Positions 29,808-41,592 of a stretch of DNA of 64,000 nucleotides are shown here, piece after piece (the first letter of the stretch is position 1; each line of letters begins with the position of its first letter). Origin of the DNA: Isoperla grammatica (Eukaryota; Arthropoda; Insecta; Plecoptera; Perlodidae); assembly GCA_945910005.1 (NCBI GenBank), contig CAMDTW010000212.1:62001-126000 (forward strand). The letters are read 5' to 3'. The notes under the pieces are model-generated. The model did not search any database and was not told the DNA's origin. It saw only the letters and a program-made list of their open reading frames with translations. The position numbers and the translations under genes were made by a program.

Positions 29808-30136
29808 TTAAGCAACTACTGCGGCACACTTAAGTAATATCGTCGTCCGGGTACCCTGCTCAGAGCTAGGGCTGACCATTCGGCTACCGAAGTAGCTTAC
29901 TATAGATAAGCCGGGCCCCTAGACGCGCTCAGTGGCCGGTTCAGTAATTGCAAAATGTGTTTCTGTGCTTTGGGTTCAAAGGTTGTGTAGTGTCGCACCT
30001 TGCGGTTGTGAGATGACGCCATTCAAGCAAGAGATGTTAGTTGCGACTGTTCAAGGGAGGTTGGTTTGCACGTAACTCTCTTCCACCTGTCAAAACCCCG
30101 CCCGCTGCCATATTGGTGTCATAAACGTCTAGATAT

Positions 30137-30735
30137 GGCTGTTGTCAAGATGCGAGTTTTACCCGAGTACTCAAGGAGAACGAGTGGATATTGAAATAAG
30201 GCAGAGCTACGTAGAGTGGCTCCCTACGACTTGGCTCACAGCCATGTGTACTGTGACAGCTACAACACAGAGCTTGCGAGCATGGAGTCTTTCTTCCAAA
30301 TTGAGTGAACAGAGTCTCTTCTCTGAGTGACTCCGGCCAAGGCGAGACGAGCGGTGGCCTGTATAAGTCACGTGCCAGCGCCGTCACCTCATGCCAGGCT
30401 CACTGGGTAACTACTAACAAGGTATCCACAATTCAACACATTGCAAACACATGTAAAAGGACAAAAAGTTACTTTCTCACCAAAAACCTTAAACTGATGT
30501 TAAACGACAAATGCAACCGATGATCAATTTGACGTCGCCCTCTGACAACCGAGAGCGTAGACTAGAGATAGACCGAAGAAATCGATACATCTATACAGGG
30601 CCCCCGATATATCGATATTTGGTAGCGATAGTGCAGTCGGCCATCCAGGATGAAGAGATGACAGTCAACCAAATAATGACAATGTCAGATTATGGATTTC
30701 CTGTAGACACCATGGATTGGAGTTATTCCTACTAA
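30137..30735 (+). repeat. Dispersed block S, copy 4 (long form)
   Basis: Begins GTTGTCAAGATGCGAG after block T and runs on to SDYGFPVDTMDWSYSY like the 4979 and 32938 copies. Confidence 0.6.
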
Positions 30736-30922
30736 AATCCGTGAGCACAGCATGAGCTTCATTAATAGCGTTCCACCTCATTCATTGGTGAATCGCTGGG
30801 AAAATGTTGACAGGTATGTGAATATGCCATGTAACCACGCACTGTGTAATCTAATACCGTTGCTTGCACTATGTTTTGTAGGGGTGTGCGAGTCCTTATT
30901 TTTTGTTCGAACTAGACCTTCC
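30736..30922 (+). repeat. Dispersed block W, copy 3
   Basis: Same exon-like piece and donor as at 5571. It continues through the hAT-like end to TTGTTCGAACTAGACCTT, where the gag sequence takes over. Confidence 0.6.
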
Positions 30923-30948
30923 ATCCAGGTCTCTCTCAGGCAGGTAAT

Positions 30949-31720
30949 ATGACGGATGAAAACTTCCTTACGGCTCTGCAAAAGGAGTTAGCAAGCAGAA
31001 GTAATATAGGAGGAATGTTGCCTATGGTAAAGTTTTTTTCCGGCGAACCAGGGGGCATTTCACTGAAAGATTTCGTTCGCGATTTAAACTCAGCAGCATC
31101 TTTAGGTCACTGGACCAAGCCACAGATACTAACAGTTTTTAAACAACGTTTAACTGGCAAAGCCCTTGATTACTTCAACAGTAGGCCAGAACTTGATTAC
31201 GCAGATTGGGAAACGCTACATGGGGCAATGAAAAGTGAATTCCGAATGTTTGTTGATAAAGATCTTTCCATGCCACTACTTTCCGGAGCAAACAAGAGGC
31301 AGGTGAAACAGCATGTCAGTTCAGAACTCGGCTCAAACTAGCGGGATTAGTATTTGCACCAGCCATTCCACCACAAAACTCCCCCTCGTTTTTGGAATTC
31401 ACGGAAGAAGACCGAGTGAAGAGGCAGTTCATAGAAAACATGATTAAATCCGTGTTTATAGTCGGATTAAGAACAGACGAAGCCAGGGAATATGTTGAAC
31501 TAAGAAATCCATCTACCCTAGAAGATGCTGTGGACCTCGCCACCAGGTTTGAACAATCAAAAAGAAAAGACTCCTCGCGACTGAAAATAATAGACTCTGT
31601 ACCTCAACAAGATCATTTCTACGGACAGGGGATTACTTACAGAGATATTGTTCGGCCAATTAAACATGAATTGACTCCCGAGCCAGCACAGCCCAACATA
31701 GCAGTAACAATACTAGTATG
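30949..31720 (+). pseudogene. Retroelement gag (capsid) fragment, frame-broken
   Basis: ATG at 30949 begins MTDENFLTALQKELASRS. Capsid-like features follow: FFSGEPGGISLKDFVRDLN, WTKPQILTVFKQRLTGKAL and WETLHGAMKSEFRMF. The first frame stops at 31341; after a shift it resumes LKLAGLVFAPAIPP, FIENMIKSVFIVGLRT, YVELRNPSTLEDAVDLAT. This order (FxG, QxxxVxxxRLxGxAL, W-L-F, then R-F-GL and NPxTLxxA) is typical of Ty3/Gypsy-type gag, which packages element RNA. No nucleocapsid zinc knuckle follows, and no pol. The 5' end abuts block W. It need not belong to the Gypsy at 15-21 kb. Confidence 0.75.
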
Positions 31721-31840
31721 AAAATGACTGACAACGAAGTCTGCATTATTGTTCGGCAAATTAAACATGAATTGACTCCCGAGCTAGCACAGCCCAACAT
31801 AGCAGTAACAATACTAGTATGAAAATGACAGACAACGAAG
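31648..31840 (+). repeat. About 100-bp tandem duplication at the gag end
   Basis: ATTGTTCGGCCAATTAAACA and the next 75 bp recur with few changes starting near 31748. Confidence 0.85.
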
Positions 31841-32330
31841 AGTGCATTTCGAATATCGGCAAAGTTTCTAGTCTACACTCTTCAGCGAAGTCTTCATACT
31901 CGGAGTATAGCACCTTGTTCTCATGTGCAGAATCTAACCGTGAACAATGGGTATGTGGTCTTGTAGGCTTAGTTTGAGATAAATGACCGTACAGTTGTCC
32001 CCCCCTAATTCGAAATCGAGGGAACCCCAAAAACGCAATTTTGAATTATACAATTTCAAATTATATATAAAAAAAAAAATGCTTAAATTAGTGATGATAT
32101 CGGTTAGTAAAATTACTAACTGGTTAACCAAATACAAAACCGGTTTAAAACTGGCTATTTCAGTCCCTTCATTTTTGAAGTAGCTCCAAAGAGTAGTCTA
32201 CATTCACTTCAAACTAAACCATTAATCAGTTAGACCTACTTTTTAAGTTAATTTCATATGACATTGCGCTTGATGTAACTTGGAATATCAATAGTCCCTT
32301 CAGCGATGTTACTTCAAGGTTGTGCTGTAC
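31841..32330. other. Unassigned DNA
   Basis: No gene seen. ACCGGTTT motifs and AGTCCCTTC near 32130-32165 recall a hAT right end, but no partner was found. Confidence 0.4.
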
Positions 32331-32334
32331 TTAG

Positions 32335-32856
32335 GCCGGATTTATAAAACGTTGCCTCTCATTGGCTGGGCTAAGAATTTTAGGTATAAGAACTAACCTT
32401 GCTATGGTTTCTTTAAAGCCCCCACTTTTGGTTTGGTTAAAGTGCCCTTCAATAAATCGGACAACAATTAAAAAAAATAATTTACCGCAAATTTGACTGA
32501 GAATGGTTGAACCGTTTGGACAATAAGGCTGTTTGAAGTTCTTTACTGAAACTTAGTAATAATAATAGACTACATATTGACCACGTGCTCTGTCGGCCAT
32601 TGCTACACTTCAATTGCTATTCAAAACATTGAGGCTCAGGATGTATTCAACTAGCTAAAAAAAATCTAAACGAATAATCTTCTCTACTTTCAGCAAAGAC
32701 TCCAAGATACATCGATGGAAATCCAGTCTACCATTATTGTATCCAAGTGGAGCATTGAATATGAATTTGGTAACTTTGTCCTCAGAGGAAATATTGTAAG
32801 GTAAGTTCATTTATAATTTAAAAATTACGTTACATCCAATCAGGATGCATCCGGGC
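32335..32856 (+). repeat. Mosaic piece: spacer plus exon Q, fused to block T end
   Basis: Starts GCCGGATTTATAAAACG, includes exon Q (about 32695-32810) with donor GTAAGTTC, and is joined at ATGCATCCGGG to CACGTAACTCTC from the end of block T. Confidence 0.65.
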
Positions 32857-32937
32857 ACGTAACTCTCTTCCACCTGTCAAAACCCCGCCCGCTGCCATAT
32901 TGGTGTCATAAACGTCTAGATATGGCTAGATATGGCT

Positions 32938-33532
32938 GTTGTCAAGATGCGAGTTTTACCCGAGTACTCAAGGAGAACGAGTGGATATTGAAATAAGGCA
33001 GAGCTACGTGGAGTGGATCCCTACGACTTGGCTCACAGCCATGTGTACTGTGACAGCTACAACACAGAGCTTGCGAGCATCGAGTCTTTCTTCCAAGTTG
33101 AGTGAACAGAGTCTCTTCTCCGAGTGACTTAGGCTGAGGCGAGACGAGCGGTGGCCTGTCTAAGTCACGTGCCAGCGCCGTCACCTCATGCCAGGCTCAC
33201 TTGGTAACTACTAACAAGGTATCAACAATTCAACACATTGCAAACACATGTAAAAGGACAAAAAGTTACTTTCTCACCAAAGACCTTAAACTGATGTTAA
33301 ACGACAAATGCAACCGATGATCAATTTGACGTCGCCCTCTGACAACCGAGAGCGTAGACTAGAGATAGACCGAAGAAATCGATACATCTATACAGGGCTC
33401 CCAATATATCGATATTTGGTAGCGATATTGCAGTCGGCAATCCAGGATGAAGAGATGATAGTCAACCAAATAATGACAATGTCAGATTATGGATTTCCTG
33501 TAGACACCATGGATTGGAGTTATTCCTACTAA
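32938..33532 (+). repeat. Dispersed block S, copy 5 (long form)
   Basis: Preceded by a small duplication of CTAGATATGG. Otherwise as at 4979. Confidence 0.6.
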
Positions 33533-34743
33533 AATCCGTGAGCACAGAATGAGCTTCATTAATAGCGTTCCACCTCATTCATTGGTGAATCGCTGGGAAA
33601 ATGTTGACAGGTATGTGAATATGCCATGTAACCACGCACTGTGTAATCTAATACCGTTGCTTGCACTATGTTTTGTAGGGGTGTGCGAGTCCTTATTCTC
33701 TCCTTATCCTCTCATTGGCTGGGCTAAGAATTTTAGGTATAAGAACTAACCTTGCTATGGTTTCTTTAAAGCCCCCACTTTTGGTTTGGTTAAAGTACCC
33801 TTCAATAAATCCGACAACAATTAAAAAAAAAAAATCTACCACAAATTTGACTGAGAATGGTTAAACTGTTTGGACAATAAGGCTGTATAAGTTCTTTACT
33901 GAAACTTAGTAATAATAATAGACTACATATTGACCACGTGCTCTGTTGGCCATTGCTACACTTCAATTGCTATTCAAAACATTGAGGCTTAGGATGTATT
34001 CAAATTTCAAACTAGCTAAAAAAAATCCAAACGAATAATCATCTCTACTTTCAGCAAAGACTCGAAGATACATCCACTGAAATACAAAAAACCATTGTAT
34101 TATCAAAATGGAGTATCGAGTATGAATTTGGCAACTTTGTCCTCAGAGGAAATAATGTAGGCCTAAGGAGTCATCGAAATCAAATGTCCGTTTTGCCTGA
34201 AAGACAAGGGAATGGACAATTTGCCGTCGAAAAACTGAAATACAAATTGTAATATTATACGTACTCAGTAATACTCAAAACAAATGCATTAGTACATTGC
34301 ATTAGTGCACAAGATACTTTTGGAGGCTTATCTCTCCAAATTTTTTTTTTTATGTAAAGGTACCCGAAATACATTTGTCTATGGATATTATTGGGAAATA
34401 GGGAATGACCTTCACAATACGAATATGATTTTGGATTTTGGCTTTACCAAAAAGCAAGTGCTTTTCAGTAAAATTAGATCATTGTCGCCGCTAGGTTGAC
34501 CTAGCAGCCTAGCAATTTACTGAACGTACGGGCGGTAATTCTTTCTAGTACGGTAGTTACAGTCAGGTCGTAATCCGTCGCATGGCAAGAAAGATTGGAA
34601 AATGTATTTTTGAGAAAAGTATTTTGTAAAATACAGGATGTATTTTCAATAGCAGATACCTTAAGCTGTGGTATTTTCAATACTGCCCAGCTCTGGCTTT
34701 AAATGCATTTTAGAGGCTCAAAATAGGAAATATAGCACGGTTT
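33533..34743 (+). repeat. Block W copy 4 and left spacer of the 2.9-kb array
   Basis: W (33533-33700), then the TTGGCTGGGC spacer, exon Q (from about 34055, donor deleted), a YqaJ stub (34165-34240) and the AT-rich run to the first unit. It is colinear with 5571-6788. Confidence 0.65.
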
Positions 34744-35034
34744 ATGTGCTTGCTAATACGTATTCGCCCTTTTCTGTTCTATGGTGTGTTTTACAGGAAT
34801 AATAAAACTTTCCTGAGTCGGCCATTTAATAGCTACAATAGATCAATATCAACAAATTTAAAATGTATCAATGGAGGAAGGCACATTCTGCTGCAAGGAG
34901 GACCAATAAAACATTTTTGTAACATCTACCTCGATAAACCTAAAATCCATAAATGGCAGTAGACATGTTCTCACACACAACTAAAGCAGCTTTGCATCTT
35001 GTGTGAGGTAATAAACTAAAATAGAGAAGCGATT

Positions 35035-35380
35035 GGGCTGGTCTGGTGGTTAACCCCATAACATCTGTTCCTTGGAGCCTCCCCAGATGGAACTGTGAGC
35101 TGCACTTGCTGCGGCACAGGAGTCATCGAAATCATATGTCCGTTTTGCCTGAAAGACAAGTGTGTGGACAATTTGCCGTCGAAAAACTGTCTAGATATGG
35201 ATGTAAGTGGGAAACGATCATTAAAAAGTAACCATGCCTACTACCACCAGTTGCATTGTCAAATGGCCATCACTCGCCACACCTATGCCGATTTCGTTGT
35301 GTGGTGTAATGTGGGCCACCCCCAAATAGAAAAGAGTTTTGCCAGACGAGGTGTTTTGGAAAATTGCGCTGCAGAACGCT
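35035..35380 (+). pseudogene. YqaJ C-half, unit B
   Basis: EIKCPF has become EIICPF (catalytic Lys to Ile), as in all units from here to the window end. An extra A (AAATAGAAAAGAG near 35330) breaks the C-terminus. Confidence 0.7.
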
Positions 35381-35647
35381 CTACAATCTGACTATAAAGC
35401 ATACAAAAAATGTCATCTGGCATGAAGGGGAAGGCAAACTTGTAGCTAGTTCGTTTGCTAGCTGTGTCATTGGCTACTTAACTTAAATGAATACCATACG
35501 GGTGAAGACAAGGGTCCAATTATTATCTATACTGATGGCTGCACATGCCAAAATAGAAACGCAGTAATGTCAACTGCGTTATTGCAGTTTTCTATTAACA
35601 ACAATGGGCAAGTGGTACAAAATATCCTGGAAAAAGGCTACACATAG
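35381..35647 (+). pseudogene. DDE fragment, unit B
   Basis: YTDGCTCQNRN here, closer to the usual QNRN than the 7425 copy (QIRN). Confidence 0.5.
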
Positions 35648-35748
35648 TATCTATGTGTGTAATTACAAATTGGCATATGCTAAAGGGGTACGTCATAGTC
35701 TGACTGTCGTGACATAGGCATTGGGGGTACTTGGCCAGAAAAGTTTGA

Positions 35749-36273
35749 GAAACACTGAACTACACTCCCGAAGAGTTGAAAAAGGCACTTCAAGCGACAG
35801 TATCAGGCCAGAGCTCTCTTAAACAAGCATCGCATGATTATAAAGAAAAAAAAACTCTCTTATCTACCTATGTAAAGGAAATGGATATTGCATTTTCTGG
35901 CCTGACTCCAAGTGAACTTAAAGTTCTTGTATGTAAATATGCTAATGAAAACAAAATTCTGCACATATTTACAAATAGAATGGCTGGAGATCAATGGCTT
36001 AAGGGCTTCCCGACCAGGCACCCCGACGTTGTTCTGCGATCTCCAGAGCCTACGTCGATTGCCAGGGCTCGTGGATTTAATGGACCCCAAGTAGAACGAT
36101 TCTACGATAATCTATCAAATATACTTGACAACGGCTCATATACACCAAATCGAATATACATAATGGATGATGCATGGACGAACGCCACCCCCTTACAACC
36201 ATGGATGATAGCGGAAAACGGTGGGGATTTTCTTTCAGCACACAGCACCTCCATGGCTGGACTATTATATTAA
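35749..36273 (+). pseudogene. pogo-type fragment, unit B
   Basis: Open throughout; AFSGLTPSEL and IMDDAWTNATPLQP; AENGGD where other copies have AENSGD. Confidence 0.75.
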
Positions 36274-36290
36274 TTAATATCGAAGGAAGA

Positions 36291-36566
36291 AGCAACTCTC
36301 ATTGAAACATCAACCAGAGGCCAGAGTAGTGTAAATTGCGGTTTAAACTCAGAGAGGAAGAGTAACCACTTCCAAATTCAAAGCTGCCTTCCACACCAAG
36401 TCGCCATCATCTTCTCCAAGCCTGATCAAGTCGATATGCTATCCAGAAACTGTCAACTTAAAAAACAGAGCAACGGAATGGGGTTGCGAGCATGAGAAAG
36501 CAGCACGTGCTAAGTATGTACAGTTTATGGTGGGTCGTCATAACAACTGTGTTATTTCTGGGGCTG
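36291..36566 (+). pseudogene. YqaJ N-half, unit B
   Basis: Reads KFKAAFHTKSPS (the usual FHTK, where the 8338 copy has WYTK) and WGCEHEKAARAKYV, stopping at GGGGCTG. Confidence 0.7.
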
Positions 36567-37633
36567 AAGCCAGGCCGGATTTATAAAACGTTGCCTCTCA
36601 TTGGCTGGGCTAAGAATTTTAGGTATAAGAACTAACCTTGCTATGGTTTCTTTAAAGCCCCCACTTTTGGTTTGGTTAAAGTACCCTTCAATAAATCCGA
36701 CAACAATTAAAAAAAAAAAATCTACCACAAATTTGACTGAGAATGGTTGAACCGTTTGGACAATAAGGCTGTATAAGTTCTTTACTGAAACTTAGTAATA
36801 ATAATAGACTACATATTGACCACGTGCTCTGTCGGCCATTGCTACACTTCAATTGCTATTCAAAACATTGAGGCTTAGGATGTATTCAAATTTCATACTA
36901 GCTAAAAAAAATCCAAACGAATAATCTTCTCTACTTTCAGCAAAGACTCGAAGATACATCCACTGAAATACAAAACACCTTTGTAATATCAAAATGGAGT
37001 ATCGAGTATGAATTTGGCAACTTTGTCCTAAAAGGAAATAATGTAGGCCTAAGGAGTCATTGAAATCAAATGTCCGTTTTGCCTGAAAGACAAGGGAATG
37101 GACAATTTGCCGTCGAAAAACTGAAATACAAATTGTAATATTATACGTACTCAGTAATACTCAAAACAAATGCATTAGTACATTGCATTAGTGCACAAGA
37201 TACTTTTGGAGGCTTATCTCTTCAAATTTTTTTTTTTTTATGTAAAGGTACCCGAAATACATTTGTCTATGGATATTATTGGGAAATAGGGAATGACCTT
37301 CACAATACGAATATGATTTTGGATTTTGGCTTTACCAAAAAGCAAGTGCTTTTCAGTAAAATTAGATCATTGTCGCCGCTAGGTTGACCTAGCAGCCTAG
37401 CAATTTACTGAACGTACGGGCGGTAATTCTTTCTAGTACGGTAGTTACAGTCAGGTCGTAATCCGTCGCATGGCAAGCAAGATTGGAAAATGTATTTTTG
37501 AGAAAAGTATTTTGTAAAATACAAGACGTATTTTCAATAGCAGATACCTTAAGCTGTGGTATTTTCAATACTGCCCAGCTCTGGCTTTAAATGCATTTTA
37601 GAGGCTCAAAATAGGAAATATAGCACGGTTTAT

Positions 37634-38060
37634 CCCTACAAACACATATACGTAACTAAAATGTAGATATAATGTAGTGCATTAACCAATACTTACGTAT
37701 TTAACAAACGTTTTCTGCACGTAGATAAGTCACGAGATTAAACGTTATATAAACGTTATTAATTAACATTACACTAACGTAAAATATACATTATCATAAC
37801 GTTATCACACAACTAGTTTATAACCAAATAAAACGTTATCTGAACGTTATAATTGAACATTACATTAACGTAAATATACATTGTAGTAACATTATCATGC
37901 AACTGGTTTGTATCCGAATCATACGTTATCTGAACATAATATTTGAACATTACATTAACGTAAATAAATATACATTCTAATAACGTTATCGCAGAGGTTG
38001 AGGACCATTGTATACGTTTTTTCAACGTTGTCAATATGTTAAAATATACATTTTGACAAT
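37634..38060. repeat. Left subterminal repeats (about 90-bp period)
   Basis: ACGTTATCTGAAC-like starts at 37742, 37833 and 37923 head three units sharing CATTACATTAACGTAAA and ATATACATT. These are probable transposase-binding sites by analogy with plant CACTA elements. Confidence 0.75.
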
Positions 38061-40403
38061 GTTGCCATATAATAAAAGCGGTCTTTTATATTGATACAGT
38101 TTTATTATACTGTATAAAGTAACTAACCTGTAGTTGAAAATGCCTTGGCTGCAGTGATGCTTCATGGAATTGACTACTATTCATTGCTTGACTGCAATAT
38201 ACTAAATTACACTTTTGGCAATTCAGTTGGCTGAAATATATATGTACTATATGACTACTACATAAGAGACATGCTAGTTTGCTTATATAATAAACTAACC
38301 AGAAAGTAATACAATTACAATTGTCTACTTCTTGGGTGCGACAATGCATCCAAGAAAATGTAGAAAATGTAGAGCATGTAGACCTATACCGTTCATTGGC
38401 AAGCTCTAATTGGATAAAATACGTGATTATTTTATTACATTGTGGGGATATCATAGGCAGCACAGAGAGCATTGTGAGCGATCCGGCCAACAGCCACTGA
38501 ATATTGGATACACTATACAGCTTCCAAGAATTAAATTTCAAATTCATTGGAAATACAAATAGTTCACTGCCTGCTCGATGAGATTTTGGTAACTTTAGAA
38601 GACAATGCTCAATGGCCGGATCGCCCGAAGCATACGCCACCCTATATAGTGCCCTCTTCTGAAGCAAAGATATGCCATAGTTTGCAGTTGGTACACAGTG
38701 ATACTTACCCACCGGTCTCAGGTCTATCAAAACTTTGCAATACCCTATTAAGTATTAATTGTTGCATTGCAAAGTCTTTGAAACGACCGGCTTATCTAAC
38801 GGAAGACTAGCAAGGGCTGCGGACGTTCCTTCATTCTATATAATTCACTTGATTGGCTTTGTTGGTAATCAAAACTGTTAACATTGTGTTTTGTTTGTTG
38901 ACCCATAAAAACCAAACAAAAAATAGTTGCTGCAATTGGTACATTATACCGATTACTTATTAAAGCTGATCCATGTCATTGTTAAGTTACAGAATGTATA
39001 AACCCAATTGGGATTCTCCAATAAGAACTTGCCGGGTCCTCGTGCCGAATCATGTTAATGCACTGTCCCTCGGTGAAACGTAGTTTTCCCATGGTGTCTT
39101 TTACTCCAGGCAAGACAGTGCACCAACCCATTCCAAACTAATCTTTACTAGAGCTCCAGTTTAATAGTACCACCAAAGTGCCAACAAAATGAATTAATAA
39201 AAATAAGAATAGTACAAACACACTGTAGGGATGTATACACAATTAGCTGTTTAAGAGTTACATGCATAGCAAATTAAAATGAGCTAGGATTTTTAGGATT
39301 AAATGAAGACAAATATTTTATGTCAAACAAATAAAGAGTTTAATATCAAACTACTTATGCATGTTACATAAAAAATACAATTTTATTAATGATGAAAATG
39401 CTTGTAATAATTTGTTAACTGGAAAAGTCAGACTGTAACTTTATAACATGACAAACTACTACATTGAACATATGATTATGGCTATGCTACGATGTACATG
39501 TGTACATTACATACATGGACAAACCACATAAAATTAAAATTGCCCCAACTTAAGTATTCTCATGCGTACAAAATAGCAGAGCTCAATGGTACCAACTAAA
39601 TTACTATTTATATATTTCTACCATCTAAAACAGGTTCATTATAATGATAATGTATGACTTTTGGTTGGTTACCTGAAACAGTGGGTGCAGTGGCCAAAAC
39701 GGCTTATGCTTATGCGGTAGATAAGGATCCGAGGTCCTAATGCGAATACTTACGTTGGGGCTCTGTTAAATTTGGATACTAATTTGTTACAAATGCATGT
39801 TAATAATATTGCAATCAAGAATTGTAATCACTGCAAGATACTCAAAATTGCAATTTGCACAATGAAGTATCAACATTGGAGGCGATAACATGGGTCAGCC
39901 AGGGGATTGAAACCTTGATACGAAATGTTGAAAGGTTAGATGTTGTGGGTGGTCACATCTCTAAATGCTGTTTTAAGAACTTAGCAAAATAAGTCTTGAT
40001 TGATGCATGAACAACGAACACCTAGATGCACACATCTAATTCCTTTCAGTGTAACACTTATGCCCCAGGTGAATAAATTGTTAACAAATGATAATGTACT
40101 TTGAAAACGTGATACATGCATGCATGAAACTTCGAAGAATAGGCCTATACGAAATAATTGCTTCTAAACTAAAATCTTCGTTAAGCACACAATCTATAAA
40201 AAAACTTCCGTGCTCACCAAACAGTTCTTTTTAACATTCAACAAATTGTTCAAACTAGCCCTAGTATGTGTAATATTGTACCTAGTTCAGCACAGGCACT
40301 GAAAGGTAGGTGCACAAGCATGACATGATTGCCAACTACACCATCGTATTGAGTAGGCGTATGGAAAACTTGTTTACAAATATAACAGTAGCAGTAAAAC
40401 TTA
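38061..40403. other. Unassigned interior of the CACTA-like element
   Basis: No domain recognised. Open stretches occur on both strands at 38086-38810 without motif support. An inverted pair GCGATCCGGCCA (38483) and TGGCCGGATCGC (38613) is present. Confidence 0.4.
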
Positions 40404-40411
40404 GATATTTT

Positions 40412-41278
40412 TAGGGGTGTGCGGTTAACCGACTTTTCGGGTCGGGTCGGTTTTTTACTAACCGAACCGAAATTTTGAAAACCCGAAAGTCGGTTTTCCC
40501 GCGCGCGATGTTTGAAACGACCGTGATGTTTCCTCTGCCTGCTAGATCGCACCGCTAAGCATCGAGATATGTACGACCTATCGATATATCGAACGTACAT
40601 CGAACCAAGGCGACCAACCATAGGCCTAGGCTCTCGTCTGGTTTGTTGTAGTCGTCAACTTTCGTTGTTTATTTACGTCCGTCGTGTGCTATAAAACGTA
40701 ATTCTTGGTAAATAATAAAAATAAAATGCGTCGTACAGCCACAGGTAGGCCTAGAGCTTTAATTATTGAGAGCGATGAAGATGCTGATGATCCACCAGAG
40801 AAGCGTAGGCCTAGGCCTACAAGTTCTTCCGAGCCTGAACAACGTGATGTTGGCCTCTCAACCAAGGCAAATATTTGGGCACACTTTACCAAAATTAGTT
40901 CGATCTGTGCCAAGTGCAAGTATTGCGCCAGCCAATTAAAAACTGAGTTTGGTACGACGTCGAGCCTATATTTTCAAATATTCGCACAGGCCTAGTTTCT
41001 ACCTCTTCTACTTCCCATAATCACAGGCATGCCATCAACTTCTTCTAAAATAAAGCACACAGTTGTTTCCTACTTCCCAGTTATTTTTTTATTTGGTTCT
41101 TACTTGCAAAGTCATGAATATGCTTAGTTTATTTAAAACAAAAAATGTTTGCCTACAAAATGTGGAATGGAGCTATATTATTTACGACTAACCGACCCGG
41201 AACAGAAAAACCGAGGTTATTACACTAACCGAACCGAAAACCGAACCGAGTTAAAAAAGTACTAACCGCACACCCCTA
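40412..41278 (+). mobile_element. hAT derivative retaining a BED-finger exon
   Basis: Ends TAGGGGTGTGCGGTTA and TAACCGCACACCCCTA are inverted repeats. GATATTTT at 40404-40411 and 41279-41286 is the 8-bp target duplication. Long subterminal runs of AACCGA/TCGGTT. Confidence 0.93.
40726..40995 (+). pseudogene. BED-type zinc finger fragment of a hAT transposase
   Basis: From ATG at 40726, MRRTATGRPRALIIESDEDA leads to an acidic, Pro-rich segment. Then comes SKANIW-like TKANIWAHFTKISS with CAKCKYCASQLKTEFGTTSS, the first half of a BED finger (aromatic WxHF, CxxC, GTTSSL). The His pair that completes the finger is lost, and the frame ends at FAQA. BED fingers bind DNA at the N-terminus of hAT transposases. 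The catalytic part is gone. Confidence 0.65.
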
Positions 41279-41286
41279 GATATTTT

Positions 41287-41584
41287 ACACCCTTATTAAG
41301 AATTACAAAACTGGATTCTAAAGTTTAATTTTTTTTTCATTATCGTGTAATTAGTAGGGGTGGGGGAACTTTTAAAACTCTAAGTGAAAGTTCGACCTGA
41401 GTTCGAAAATTGATGTTCGAGTTATACATTTGCGTGAATTCGTTATTCAAAACTCGTGCCACGTGATCTTTGTCTGAATTCCTGCACTCCCCGAAAGATG
41501 GTACCAGCAGAGTCGATAAAGAAGTTCTCCGCCAGAAACTTCTCTATCGACTCAAATACCACGTTACATACAAAAAAATCGACA
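41287..41584. other. Unassigned DNA with one hAT-like left end
   Basis: TAGTAGGGGTGGGGGAAC near 41352 resembles a hAT end with TTCGA motifs after it; no right end seen. Confidence 0.35.
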
Positions 41585-41592
41585 GTTGAAAC

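Larger units (their letters stand above)
28132..30136 (+). repeat. Block T copy 2, interrupted by the TTAA element
   Basis: Corresponds to 11497-12359 plus the 1139-bp insertion at 28669-29807. Confidence 0.85.
34744..37631 (+). repeat. 2.9-kb mosaic unit B (2888 bp)
   Basis: Order: piece M, YqaJ C-half, DDE fragment, pogo fragment, YqaJ N-half, spacer, exon Q, YqaJ stub, AT-rich run. Its right end is the CACTA-like insertion; the array resumes at 54188. Confidence 0.92.

Noticed and set aside
32120..32170. hAT right end with ACCGGTTT and AGTCCCTTC
   Set aside because: No left partner within reach; the similarity to the 17626 element is weak.
38086..38730. Minus-strand open frame of 214 codons in the CACTA-like element
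   Set aside because: No domain, biased composition, and a competing plus-strand frame; insufficient for a gene call.
41343..41460. Additional hAT element starting TAGGGGTGGGGG
   Set aside because: No matching right end or 8-bp duplication.
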